Source: an uncultured Pelosinus sp. (lineage in GTDB: Bacteria; Bacillota; Negativicutes; Sporomusales; Acetonemataceae). From it: a DNA stretch of 47,386 bases. Position numbers and translations under genes: made by a program. The notes under the pieces were generated by a model. The model was given only the letters and a program-made list of their open reading frames with translations, was not told where the DNA came from and ran no database searches. The stretch spans positions 1 to 47,386 of the forward strand of contig UQPB01000027.1 of the NCBI GenBank assembly GCA_900542835.1, written 5' to 3'. Shown here in pieces: positions 7,709 through 16,033 of this stretch (positions are counted from its first letter, which is position 1; each line of letters starts with the position of its first letter).

Positions 7709-9298
7709 ATGACAATCAAGCCTGGGAAGCTTCTTGCCCTTGTGCTGATGTTGGTGGCGGCGGTCGCTCTTGGCGGCTGCGCAGCGGATGAAAAGGCCGT
7801 TGCCGACAAAAAAGAGCTGGTATTTGCCAACTTCCGTGATATCCGGGATCTGAACCCGCATATTTACAGTGGTGAAATGTGGGCGCAGAATATGCTGTAT
7901 GAGTCATTAGTTATGATTACCGATAAAGGGATCGAACCGTGGCTGGCGGAGAAATGGGAGATTTCTCCCGACGGCAAAGTATATACGTTTCATTTGCGCA
8001 AGGATGTCAGCTTCAGCGATGGCGAAAAGTTTAATGCCCATACCGCCAAGCTGAACATTGATGCGATCATGGCCAATAAGGAACGCCATACCTGGCTGGA
8101 GATGGTACGGCTTCTCGATAAGGTGGAGGCGGTTGACGAGTATACCCTGCGCATGTCGCTGACCAGCTCTTATTATCCGATGTTGACCGAGCTCGCCGTT
8201 ACCCGTCCGTTCCGGTTCATTTCGCCGAAGTCGATGAAAGACGGTCAGACGAAAAACGGTGTTACCTCGTTTGTCGGTACCGGTCCGTGGGTGCTGTCGG
8301 AGCATAAAACCGACCAGTATGCCGTGTTTACCGTCAACCCGAACTATTGGGGTACCAAGCCGAAGCTGAGCAAGGTAACGATGAAGGTTATCCCCGATAA
8401 CCAGACACGGGTACTGGCGCTGCAGCGCGGCGAAATCGACCTGATCTTCGGCAAAAATATGATTGACGCCGACTCGTTCATCCAGTTGAGCAAAGACAAT
8501 AAATTTGCCACGATCATGTCGCAGCCGTCGTCGACGCGGATGCTGCTGATGAATACGACCAGCGGCGCACTGAAAGACCTGAAGGTGCGTCAGGCGATGG
8601 AGCACGCCGTGAATAAGCAGGGTATTTCTGAAGGTATCTTTAACGGCAGCGAAAGCGTGGCCGATACGCTGCTGGCAAAGACGGTTCCTTACAGTAATCT
8701 TGATCTGAAACCTTATGCGTACGATCAGGCGCGGGCTGCCCAGCTTCTGGAGGAGGCCGGCTGGAAGAAGGTTGACGGCCAGCAGTACCGTCAGAAAGAC
8801 GGCCAGCCGCTGGTAATCAAGGTACATTACAACAGCAACAGCGCGCTGGAAAGAACGATTTCCGAATATATGCAGAGCGGCGTGGCGCCGCTGGGCATCA
8901 AGCTGGAGATTACCGGCGAGGAGGAGCAGTCGTACCGCGACCGCCAGAAAGCCGGCAATTTCGATATCATTTTCAACATCTCCTGGGGGACTCCTTACGA
9001 TCCGCAATCCTCGCTGGCAGGCATGAAGCTGCCGGTTTACGGCGATTATCTGGCGCAGCAGGGCATGAAAGATAAAAAAGCGCTGGATAAGGCGATTACG
9101 GATGTGCTGATTTCAACCGACGAAACGAAGCGGCAGGAGCTGTACAAGTATATCCTGACTTCTCTGCATGAGGAAGCGGTGTATATTCCGCTGACCTATG
9201 AGCGTAACCGCGCCGTCTATGTAAAAGGGCTGCAGGGAGTCAGCTTTAATCCGTCCCAGTTTGAAATCCCGTTTGAAAAGATGTATTTCGGCAAGTAA
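7709..9298 (+). CDS. nikA: NikA-like metal/metallophore-binding lipoprotein of an ABC importer
   Basis: The 529-residue protein is a family-5 (peptide/nickel) solute-binding protein. It starts with a lipoprotein signal ending LGGC (Cys about residue 24), so it should be lipid-anchored. It follows E. coli NikA closely as I recall it: LNPHIYSGEMWAQNM, TRPFRFISPK (the arginine region that holds the anionic chelator), VGTGPWVL, TISEY, WGTPYDPQS. Ungapped comparison of the WG-x-PYDP block places Tyr444 (precursor numbering) where E. coli NikA has the nickel-binding His416. It may thus bind a differently chelated metal, or an opine/histidine-type complex. ATG 7709 has an AAAGCGGTG site upstream. 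First gene of the operon with permease and ATPase genes downstream; probably repressed by a Fur-family protein. Confidence 0.85.
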   Translation: MTIKPGKLLALVLMLVAAVALGGCAADEKAVADKKELVFANFRDIRDLNPHIYSGEMWAQNMLYESLVMITDKGIEPWLAEKWEISPDGKVYTFHLRKDVSFSDGEKFNAHTAKLNIDAIMANKERHTWLEMVRLLDKVEAVDEYTLRMSLTSSYYPMLTELAVTRPFRFISPKSMKDGQTKNGVTSFVGTGPWVLSEHKTDQYAVFTVNPNYWGTKPKLSKVTMKVIPDNQTRVLALQRGEIDLIFGKNMIDADSFIQLSKDNKFATIMSQPSSTRMLLMNTTSGALKDLKVRQAMEHAVNKQGISEGIFNGSESVADTLLAKTVPYSNLDLKPYAYDQARAAQLLEEAGWKKVDGQQYRQKDGQPLVIKVHYNSNSALERTISEYMQSGVAPLGIKLEITGEEEQSYRDRQKAGNFDIIFNISWGTPYDPQSSLAGMKLPVYGDYLAQQGMKDKKALDKAITDVLISTDETKRQELYKYILTSLHEEAVYIPLTYERNRAVYVKGLQGVSFNPSQFEIPFEKMYFGK

Positions 9299-9324
9299 GG
9301 CGGCTGGCCTTGCCTGACGGGTCG

Positions 9325-9376
9325 CAAACATCCTCGCCGCTTGTGCAGGCGGGGATGTTTGTGCTTTGCTTTTTCC
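9325..9376 (+). terminator. Hairpin between nikA and nikB, probable partial terminator
   Basis: A 14-bp stem (9325-9338 with 9348-9361, one G-U pair) is followed by a T-rich run up to 9376. Lying between the binding-protein gene and the permease genes, it probably lowers expression of the latter, the usual stoichiometry of ABC importers. Confidence 0.7.
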
Positions 9377-9398
9377 AGATGTAAAGGAGGCTGCATCA

Positions 9399-10328
9399 AT
9401 GCGCAGATACCTGATTGCCCGCTGCCTTGGCGTTATTCCGCTGCTGCTGGCAATTTCCTTTCTCTCGTTCACGCTGATTGCGCTGGTGCCGGCAGACCCG
9501 GCGGAAGTGGCGCTGCGGGTCAATGAGATTATTCCGACGCCGGAATCGATTGCCAGCATGCGGGCGGAATTAGGTTTGGACAAACCGTTTTTGATTCGCT
9601 ATGCTGACTGGCTGGGGCGGGCGGTTCAGCTCGATTTTGGCAAATCCTACATTAACGACCGCTGGGTACTGGATGAAATTGTGCGCTGCCTGCCGGCTAC
9701 ATTGCAGCTGGCGGCGGCGGCGCTGGGGCTGGTTGTGGCGGTCAGCCTGCCTATCGGCATTCTCGGGGCCCTGTTCGCCAACCGGTTATTTGACCGGATC
9801 CTGCGGCTGCTGGTATTTGTCGGCACCGCCATGCCGGGTTACTGGGTCGGACTGCTGCTGATCTGGCTGTTCTCAATCAAGCTGAACTGGCTGCCGACCA
9901 GCGGCAGCGGCAGCTGGAAGCATCTGCTGCTGCCGGCGGCGGCGCTGTCGTTGACCTATATTTCCACTTATGTACGGCTGATCCGCAGCAATATGCTGGA
10001 AAATCTGAAAGAGACCTATGTGCTGTACGGCCGGGTCAGGGGCTTGAGCGAACGTCGCATCCTGCTGGGACATGTGTTGAAAAATTCACTGCAGACCAGC
10101 ATTACCGCTTTTGGCATGAGCATTCCGCAGCTGCTGGCCGGCACCGTTATTATTGAGAATATTTTTGCCTGGCCGGGCGTTGGCCGTTTGTGTATCTCCG
10201 CTATTTTCAACCGCGATTATCCGGTTATCCAGGCCTACATTTTATTAATGGCGGTACTGTTTATTTTCTGTAATCTGGTCGTGGATATAATCCATCAATT
10301 TATGGACCCGCGGCTGCGGGAGGAGTGA
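9399..10328 (+). CDS. nikB: NikB-like ABC importer permease
   Basis: The 309-residue protein is an inner-membrane permease of the peptide/nickel (DppB/OppB/NikB) type, with an N-terminal membrane helix (RCLGVIPLLLAISFLSF), five further segments and the cytoplasmic coupling loop RVRGLSERRILLGHVLKNSL. It forms the heterodimeric channel with the next gene product. The start is ATG 9399 with a perfect AAAGGAGG at 9383-9390; the frame extends upstream to 9366 but that would run over the ribosome binding site. The gene lies directly after the intercistronic hairpin and ends 4 bp before nikC. Confidence 0.88.
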   Translation: MRRYLIARCLGVIPLLLAISFLSFTLIALVPADPAEVALRVNEIIPTPESIASMRAELGLDKPFLIRYADWLGRAVQLDFGKSYINDRWVLDEIVRCLPATLQLAAAALGLVVAVSLPIGILGALFANRLFDRILRLLVFVGTAMPGYWVGLLLIWLFSIKLNWLPTSGSGSWKHLLLPAAALSLTYISTYVRLIRSNMLENLKETYVLYGRVRGLSERRILLGHVLKNSLQTSITAFGMSIPQLLAGTVIIENIFAWPGVGRLCISAIFNRDYPVIQAYILLMAVLFIFCNLVVDIIHQFMDPRLREE

Positions 10329-10332
10329 TGGC

Positions 10333-11166
10333 GTGAATAAGATTTGGCGGCATTTAAAGAAAGATTATGTGGCCATGGCCAGTCTGCTGCTGATTGTGGC
10401 GACGCTGCTGGCGGGGCTTTTTGCTCCCTGGCTGGCACCGCACGATCCGAATCAGGTCGACGTTCTGCAAAAGTACGCAGCCGTTTCGGCCGATTATCCG
10501 CTGGGGGCGGATCAGTTGGGCCGCTGCATTTATTCCCGGCTGCTGTTTGGCATTCGCACCACAGTATTTCTGTCGCTCTTGACTATGGGGGCGACGATTA
10601 CGGTCGGCGTGTTTTTCGGGCTGTTGTCAGGCAGCAGCCGCGGCTGGCTGGATGAATTCATCATGCGCGTATGCGATGTGCTGCTGTCATTTCCCAGCCA
10701 GGTGATGATTCTGGCGATTGTCGGCATGCTGGGAGTGGGGATCGGCAATGTGATCCTGGCCAATGTCATGGTCAAATGGGCCTGGTATACGCGGATGATC
10801 CGCAGTATGGTGATGAAGTACAGCGAAAAGAACTATATTCTGTTTTCACGGGCGACGGGCGGCAGCCGGCGGTTTATGCTGCTTGAGCATCTTCTGCCGA
10901 ACGCCGCTCCGGAGATTATCATATTGGCGACGCTGGATACCGGCTGGGTGATTCTGAATTTGTCGGCTCTGTCCTTCCTCGGCCTGGGCGTGCAGGCGCC
11001 GACGGCGGAATGGGGCGCTATGCTGAGCGAGTCGCAAAAGGTGATGACGATTCATCCGGAGCAGATGCTGGCGCCGGGACTGGCGATCCTGCTGCTGGTA
11101 GCGGCGTTTAATTTACTGGGGGACAGCCTGCGCGACGCGCTGGACCCGAAGGAAGAGTGCCGATGA
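10333..11166 (+). CDS. nikC: NikC-like ABC importer permease
   Basis: The 277-residue protein is the second permease (DppC/OppC/NikC type): an N-terminal helix, the LAPHDPNQVDVLQKYA segment that precedes the transmembrane core, LGADQLGRC, and the coupling motif ATGGSRRFMLLEHLLPNA. It starts with GTG 10333, read from the GGGAGGAG sequence at the end of nikB (10319-10326), so the two are translationally coupled. Its stop overlaps the nikD start as ATGA at 11163-11166. Membrane partner of nikB. Confidence 0.88.
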   Translation: MNKIWRHLKKDYVAMASLLLIVATLLAGLFAPWLAPHDPNQVDVLQKYAAVSADYPLGADQLGRCIYSRLLFGIRTTVFLSLLTMGATITVGVFFGLLSGSSRGWLDEFIMRVCDVLLSFPSQVMILAIVGMLGVGIGNVILANVMVKWAWYTRMIRSMVMKYSEKNYILFSRATGGSRRFMLLEHLLPNAAPEIIILATLDTGWVILNLSALSFLGLGVQAPTAEWGAMLSESQKVMTIHPEQMLAPGLAILLLVAAFNLLGDSLRDALDPKEECR

Positions 11167-12014
11167 ACGCGACTTTGGATGTACGCGATATTACGGTTAG
11201 GCTGGCGGGGGCTGAGCGGCCGCCGCTGGTGCAGAACGTCTCCTTCTCGCTGCCGCCGAACAGCTGCCTGGGAATCCTCGGCGAGAGCGGCAGCGGCAAG
11301 ACCATGTTGTGCCGGGCGTTTCTGGGCCTTTTGGACAGCCGGTTTACGGTAAGCGGTCAGGCTCTGTTTCAGGGGCGGGATTTGCTGCGGGCTGACGCCG
11401 GCGAGCTGCGGCGGCTGCGTGGCAGCAAATGCTGCATGATTCTGCAGAATCCGATGACAGCTTTTGATCCGTTATGGCGTATCGGCGCCCAGATGACGGA
11501 AACGTTCAGAAGCCATCGTCAGCTGACCGAGCGTCAGGCCGGCGCGCTGGCGCTGGATGTGCTGCGGCGCATGCGGCTGCGGGAGCCGGAGGAAGCGCTG
11601 AAAAAGTATCCGCATCAATTGAGCGGCGGTATGCTGCAGCGGGTTATGATCGGTATCGCTCTGGCGCTGGAGCCGGATCTGATTATTGCCGATGAGCCGA
11701 CGACGGCATTGGACGCGGTAACCCAGTATGAGGTGATGGAGGAATTTGTCCGCATCCGCGAGCGCCTGCAAACGGCAATGATTTTCATCTCGCATGATTT
11801 TGGCGTCATCAGCCGTATTGCCGACAGGATTTTGGTAATGAATCAGGGTCAGGTGGAGGAAGAGGGAACAAAAGCGGAGATTTTCTGTCAGGCACAGCAG
11901 CCGTATACCCGCTATTTGATTGGAACCCGGGCGGCGCTGATGGCCAAGTACCGCGAAGCGGTTTACGGCGAGTCGGGAAAGGAGCTGATTGCTTGTGCTG
12001 TTCAAGCTGAATGA
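11163..12014 (+). CDS. nikD: NikD-like ABC importer ATPase
   Basis: The protein (283 residues from ATG 11163) is an ABC ATPase of the oligopeptide/nickel group: Walker A GESGSGKT, Q-loop LQNPMTAFDP, signature LSGGMLQRV, Walker B LIIADEPTTALD, H-loop ISHDFG. It powers uptake together with nikE. I chose ATG 11163, which overlaps the nikC stop as ATGA and follows GGAAGAG (11151-11157); GTG 11157 is an in-frame alternative two codons earlier. The end overlaps the start of nikE. Confidence 0.88.
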   Translation: MNATLDVRDITVRLAGAERPPLVQNVSFSLPPNSCLGILGESGSGKTMLCRAFLGLLDSRFTVSGQALFQGRDLLRADAGELRRLRGSKCCMILQNPMTAFDPLWRIGAQMTETFRSHRQLTERQAGALALDVLRRMRLREPEEALKKYPHQLSGGMLQRVMIGIALALEPDLIIADEPTTALDAVTQYEVMEEFVRIRERLQTAMIFISHDFGVISRIADRILVMNQGQVEEEGTKAEIFCQAQQPYTRYLIGTRAALMAKYREAVYGESGKELIACAVQAE

Positions 12015-12798
12015 TGTCTATAAATCGTTCCGGCAGCGTGGCGGCGGCCTGTTTGCCTCCGGCCGCAAGCAAGTGATCGGCGGCGTGTCGCTTGAACTCG
12101 GCCAGGGCGAATGCCTGGGGCTGATCGGTGAAAGCGGCAGCGGCAAAAGCACGTTGGGCCGGATGCTGATTGGCATTGAGCCGCCCGATAAGGGCGAAGT
12201 GCTGTTTGAAGGCCGCTCCATTTACAGCGGCGGCGATAAAAGCTGGCGGCGGAAGATCAGCGTGGTCTTTCAGGACTATACCTCTTCCGTCAATCCTCGC
12301 TTTCCTGTCGGCAAGATTATTGTAGAGCCGTTGCGGACGCATCGACTGGCAAGCAAAGCCGAGGCCGAGGAGCGAGCCGTCGATCTCTTAGAGCGGGTCG
12401 GTCTGCGCGGCGAGCATATGCGACGCTTGCCGCACGAACTGAGCGGCGGCCAGCTGCAGCGGGTCTGCATAGCCCGGGCGGTGGCGGCGCGCCCTTCGTT
12501 CATCCTGCTGGATGAGCCGGTCAGCTCGCTGGATGTATCGGTGCAGGTTCAGGTTATGGATCTGCTGGCGCGGCTGAAGGAAGAGCTGAACCTGTCCTAT
12601 CTGTTTATCAGTCATGACCTGGCGGCTGTTGCTTATCTGTGCGACCGGGCGGTGTTTTTCGCCGAGGGGCAGGTCGTGGAAGACGTACCGCATATGAGCG
12701 CCCTGGGACAGGTGCAGGCGGAATACTCCCGCAAGCTGCTGCGGTCGGTCATGGATTTCACTGAATATCTGCCGGCGTGCGGGCCGGTGCAAGTCTGA
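11995..12798 (+). CDS. nikE: NikE-like ABC importer ATPase
   Basis: The 267-residue protein is the second ATPase: Walker A GESGSGKST, Q-loop VFQDYTSSVNPRF, signature LSGGQLQRVC, Walker B FILLDEPVSSLD, H-loop ISHDLA. The start GTG 11995 is about 10 bp after AAAGGAG (11978-11984); a TTG at 11989 is an alternative but only 4 bp away. The first 20 bp overlap nikD. It is the last gene of the operon, followed closely by the terminator at 12808. Confidence 0.87.
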   Translation: MLFKLNDVYKSFRQRGGGLFASGRKQVIGGVSLELGQGECLGLIGESGSGKSTLGRMLIGIEPPDKGEVLFEGRSIYSGGDKSWRRKISVVFQDYTSSVNPRFPVGKIIVEPLRTHRLASKAEAEERAVDLLERVGLRGEHMRRLPHELSGGQLQRVCIARAVAARPSFILLDEPVSSLDVSVQVQVMDLLARLKEELNLSYLFISHDLAAVAYLCDRAVFFAEGQVVEDVPHMSALGQVQAEYSRKLLRSVMDFTEYLPACGPVQV

Positions 12799-12807
12799 CA
12801 TTCGTTT

Positions 12808-12858
12808 GCCTGTTGACCGGAGTGCTGCTGGATGGCAGGATGGTCGACAGGCTTTTTT
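12808..12858 (+). terminator. Rho-independent terminator of the nik operon
   Basis: An 11-bp stem (12808-12818 with 12842-12852, one G-U pair) is followed at once by six T residues (12853-12858). It lies 9 bp after the nikE stop. Confidence 0.85.
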
Positions 12859-12993
12859 CCGGCCTGTAGCCGTGCCGGCAGCAGGAGAACGGCCAACAGG
12901 CGAGAATAGTAGCGTTATTGTATTCGCGGCGGCTTTAAGCGGCTGGCGTTAGCGCCGGCCGCCGGGACGCCGTAACCGACGGAGGAATGAACC

Positions 12994-14379
12994 ATGCTGG
13001 ATCAGGCGGTTGAACGGCGGCAGGACGAGCTGATAAAGGCCGTTCAGGAAATGATTGCTTTGCGCAGCGAAGAGGGGCCGCCAGGCGCCGGAGCGCCGTT
13101 TGGCGAAGCGGTAGGCCGGGCCCTTGACCGGGCTTTGGCTATCGCCGCCGGCCTGGGATTTAAAACCGTTAATCTTGATGGCTACGCCGGCTATGCCGAG
13201 TACGGCAGCGGCGATGACTATATTGCCGTGCTGGGGCATCTTGACGTTGTTCCCGCCGGCGACGGCTGGACCTATCCGCCTTATGGCGGCGAGATTCATG
13301 CCGGCAGGCTGTACGGACGCGGCGCAGCCGATGACAAGGGGCCGATCATGGCCGCTTTATACGGTCTGGCCGCTGTTAAAGAACTGGGCTTGCCGCTGTC
13401 AAAACGGGTGCGCATCATTTTTGGCACCAATGAGGAAACGGGCTGCCGTGATCTGGATTATTACGCCGCCCGGGAACCGGCGCCGGCCGCCGGGTTTACT
13501 CCGGATGCCTGTTTTCCGGTTATTCATGCCGAAAAAGGCAATTGCGAATTTACGCTCACACGCCAGGTGTCGCCTGCGGACGCACCGTTACAGCTGCTGT
13601 CGCTCCACAGCGGTGAGCGGGTTAATATTGTGCCGGCACGGGCGGAAGCGGTGCTGCTGGCACGGGAGCCGCAGCGGCTGCTGGCCAAATGTGCCGCATT
13701 CCGGGCCGCCGGACGCGGTGATTTAACGGCTGTGCCGGGGGCTGACGGGCAGATGGTGATTAGTGCCTGTGGCAAAGCGGCTCATGCCAGTCTGCCGCAG
13801 CAAGGCAGTAACGCGGCGATGCTGCTGGCGGATTTTTTGTCCGGATGCCCGCTGCCGCCCGATCTGGGCGCATTTTTCCGGGCCATCAGCAGGCTTGTCG
13901 GCAGGGAAACAGATGGCGGCTCGCTTGGTATCGCCTGCCAGGACGCCGAATCCGGCGGCCTGACGCTAAACGCCGGCCTGCTGCGCTTTGACGGCAACAC
14001 CGCCTCCCTGACCTGTGACGTACGGTTTCCGGTCAGCTGCAGCGGTGAGCGGCTGCTTGCCGCTGTCCGTCGTGCCGCCGCCGGCAGCGGTCTCGAGCTG
14101 GCGGACTGTTCCTGTGGCAAGCCTTTGTACTTTTCGCCCCGGCACCCGCTGGTGGCGACGCTGCAGGCTGTATACGCCGCTGTGACCGGCGACGCCGCTA
14201 AACCGCTGGCTATTGGCGGCGGCACCTATGCCAAGCATCTCGCCAATACGGTTGCGTTCGGGCCGCAATTTCCCGGCCAGCCGGATGTCTGCCACCAGGC
14301 GGATGAATATATCGCGCTGGACGACTTGCGGCTTTGCGCTAAATTATATGCCCGGGCGATCTACGCGGTGGCGAAATGA
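12994..14379 (+). CDS. pepV: M20 family dipeptidase, PepV-type
   Basis: The 461-residue protein fits the PepV/Sapep dipeptidase family, cytoplasmic zinc enzymes that split dipeptides with broad specificity. Landmarks: VLGHLDVVPAGDGW (H, D), YGRGAADDKGP (bridging D), FGTNEETGCRDLDYY (catalytic E), PVIHAEKGN, and CHQADEY near the end for the last histidine. Length is typical for the family. ATG 12994 follows GGAGG at 12981-12985. Its stop overlaps the start of the next gene (ATGA, 14376-14379), so it is translationally coupled to the short-chain dehydrogenase. It may process products brought in by neighbouring transport systems; that link is inference. Confidence 0.87.
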   Translation: MLDQAVERRQDELIKAVQEMIALRSEEGPPGAGAPFGEAVGRALDRALAIAAGLGFKTVNLDGYAGYAEYGSGDDYIAVLGHLDVVPAGDGWTYPPYGGEIHAGRLYGRGAADDKGPIMAALYGLAAVKELGLPLSKRVRIIFGTNEETGCRDLDYYAAREPAPAAGFTPDACFPVIHAEKGNCEFTLTRQVSPADAPLQLLSLHSGERVNIVPARAEAVLLAREPQRLLAKCAAFRAAGRGDLTAVPGADGQMVISACGKAAHASLPQQGSNAAMLLADFLSGCPLPPDLGAFFRAISRLVGRETDGGSLGIACQDAESGGLTLNAGLLRFDGNTASLTCDVRFPVSCSGERLLAAVRRAAAGSGLELADCSCGKPLYFSPRHPLVATLQAVYAAVTGDAAKPLAIGGGTYAKHLANTVAFGPQFPGQPDVCHQADEYIALDDLRLCAKLYARAIYAVAK

Positions 14380-15125
14380 ATATGATAGAAAGAGAGCGGC
14401 GTGTCGCATTAGTCACAGGGGCGGCCCGCGGCATCGGCCGCGCTATTGCCGCCCGCCTGGCGGCTGAGGCCTGCGTGTACCTTGTTGATGTTGATGCGGC
14501 GGCTGGGGCCCAAACCGCGGCGGCGCTTGGCGCTGCCGGCGGCGAGGTTCATTTTATCGCCGGCGATGCCGCCGCGGAACAGACCGCTGTCGCAGTCGCC
14601 GCCAGGATTGCCGCCGACTGCGGCCGCCTGGACTGGCTGGTGAACAATGCCGGGATATCCAGCTTCAGTCCGTTTGCCGTCAGTACCAGCGCCGAGTTTG
14701 ATCGCGTGCTGGCCGTAAACCTGCGTTCCGCTTACCTGTTTGCCCGTCATACGCTGCCGCTGCTTAAGCAGGCCGCGCCGGCGGCAATTGTCAATATTGC
14801 CTCTACCCGGGCGTTGATGAGCGAATCCGGCAATGAGGCCTATGCCGCGTCTAAGGCCGGTTTACTGGGGCTTACTCACGCTCTGGCTAATTCACTGGGA
14901 CCGGCGATCCGCGTTAACGCAGTCTGCCCCGGCTGGATTGATGTCAGCGACGGGATGATGACACTGACGCCGGACGACCACGCGCAGCATCCGGCCGGCC
15001 GCGTGGGAACCCCTGCCGACATTGCCGGGCTGACCGCCTATCTGCTGTCGCCTGCCGCCGGCTTTATTACCGGGCAAAGCTTTGTCGCCGACGGCGGCAT
15101 GACCAAAAAAATGATTTACAGTTAA
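14376..15125 (+). CDS. SDR family oxidoreductase (classical short-chain dehydrogenase)
   Basis: The 249-residue protein is a complete classical short-chain dehydrogenase: cofactor motif VTGAARGIGRAIA, NNAGIS, the serine block IVNIAST, catalytic YAASK (about residue 153), and the C-terminal PADIAGLTAYLLS and GQSFVADGGM typical of 3-oxoacyl reductase-like members. The substrate cannot be read from sequence; a location two genes before fabF does not by itself make it FabG. It overlaps pepV by 4 bp, so it is likely produced in step with the peptidase. Confidence 0.87.
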   Translation: MNMIERERRVALVTGAARGIGRAIAARLAAEACVYLVDVDAAAGAQTAAALGAAGGEVHFIAGDAAAEQTAVAVAARIAADCGRLDWLVNNAGISSFSPFAVSTSAEFDRVLAVNLRSAYLFARHTLPLLKQAAPAAIVNIASTRALMSESGNEAYAASKAGLLGLTHALANSLGPAIRVNAVCPGWIDVSDGMMTLTPDDHAQHPAGRVGTPADIAGLTAYLLSPAAGFITGQSFVADGGMTKKMIYS

Positions 15126-15145
15126 GCCGCGGCTTGCGCGCGGCT
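15125..15145 (+). terminator. Short GC hairpin after the SDR gene
   Basis: A 7-bp GC stem (15125-15131 with 15139-15145) overlaps the last base of the stop codon. No T-tract follows, so it may only slow transcription or shield the mRNA before the exonuclease gene. Confidence 0.35.
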
Positions 15146-15161
15146 GTAATGGGAGAGTCCG

Positions 15162-15731
15162 ATGAGAAACAATTACCGTTCTGAGCGATCGCGTTCAGTC
15201 ATCAGCCGCACCTTTACCGCCATTGATTTTGAAACTGCCAATCAGGCGAGAAACAGCGCCTGCCAGCTTGGCATTGTTGTTGTCGAGAACGGCGGTATTG
15301 TCGACAGCCGTTCCTGGCTGATCAAGCCGCCGACGCCGCTGTTTACCTTTACCTATATTCACGGCATTAGCTATGAACAGGTAAAGGACCAGCCTACCTT
15401 TGCCGAGCTATGGCCTGCTATCAGGCCGTATCTGGGCGGACGCCTGCTTGCCGCCCATAATGCCGGCTTTGATATCGGCGTGCTGCAGGCCGTCCTTGGC
15501 CACTACCGCTTATCCGCGCCGCCGTTCCGGGTGCTTGACTCTTTGACCGTCGCCCGCAGAACCTGGCCGCATTTGCCGAATCACCGGCTGAATACGGTAG
15601 CCGGACATCTGAATTTTCCGTTTGTGCATCATGACGCCGCCGCCGATGCCCGCGCCTGCGCCGAGATCCTGCTGCGGGCGGCGGGGGAGACCGCTGCCGC
15701 CGATACGCCCGGGCCGCAGCTGTTTGAGTAG
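15162..15731 (+). CDS. DnaQ-like DEDDh 3'-5' exonuclease
   Basis: The 189-residue protein is a stand-alone proofreading-type exonuclease domain. The four acidic residues and histidine of the DEDDh class are visible: AIDFET (D22, E24), AHNAGFDIG, and VHHDAAADARACA near residue 150. It likely trims 3' ends of DNA or RNA in the cytoplasm, in repair or turnover. GGGAGAG precedes ATG 15162. It follows the SDR gene by 36 bp and ends with a clear terminator, so it closes the pepV unit. No polymerase domain is attached. Confidence 0.85.
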   Translation: MRNNYRSERSRSVISRTFTAIDFETANQARNSACQLGIVVVENGGIVDSRSWLIKPPTPLFTFTYIHGISYEQVKDQPTFAELWPAIRPYLGGRLLAAHNAGFDIGVLQAVLGHYRLSAPPFRVLDSLTVARRTWPHLPNHRLNTVAGHLNFPFVHHDAAADARACAEILLRAAGETAAADTPGPQLFE

Positions 15732-15744
15732 TAGGGAAACGACT

Positions 15745-15774
15745 TCAGCCGGCCAGTCTGGCCGGCTGATTTTG
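15745..15774 (+). terminator. Rho-independent terminator after the exonuclease gene
   Basis: An 11-bp perfect GC-rich stem (15745-15755 with 15759-15769) with a 3-nt loop is followed by TTTTG. Confidence 0.8.
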
Positions 15775-15977
15775 TAACCGTCAGGCCATTCAGAAAGACC
15801 CAGAACTAGGCGCCCTCGTGAGCCCGGCTGCGACGCGTACGGAAGGAACGCCAGCAATGGGATCTCCGTGCCTTTATGGACAAGGCGGACAATCACCCTG
15901 CGCTGCCTTCCCGTCCGGCCAATTTCGCGGAAAAGCAAGAGCTGTTCATTTTCGCGGCGGGATATGTGATAAAGTGG

Positions 15978-16010
15978 GTAGTGTCGGCGGTAAGCCGGCA
16001 CTACTCTTTA
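15978..16010 (+). promoter_or_regulatory. Hairpin in the fabF leader
   Basis: An 11-bp stem (15978-15988 with 15994-16004, one G-U) with a 5-nt loop is followed by TCTTTA, about 30 bp before the fabF start. It could be a leader attenuator or the terminator of an unseen upstream transcript. The rest of 15775-15977 shows no convincing gene. Confidence 0.35.
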
Positions 16011-16033
16011 GGTAAAGGCAGGGAGGGCATGGA

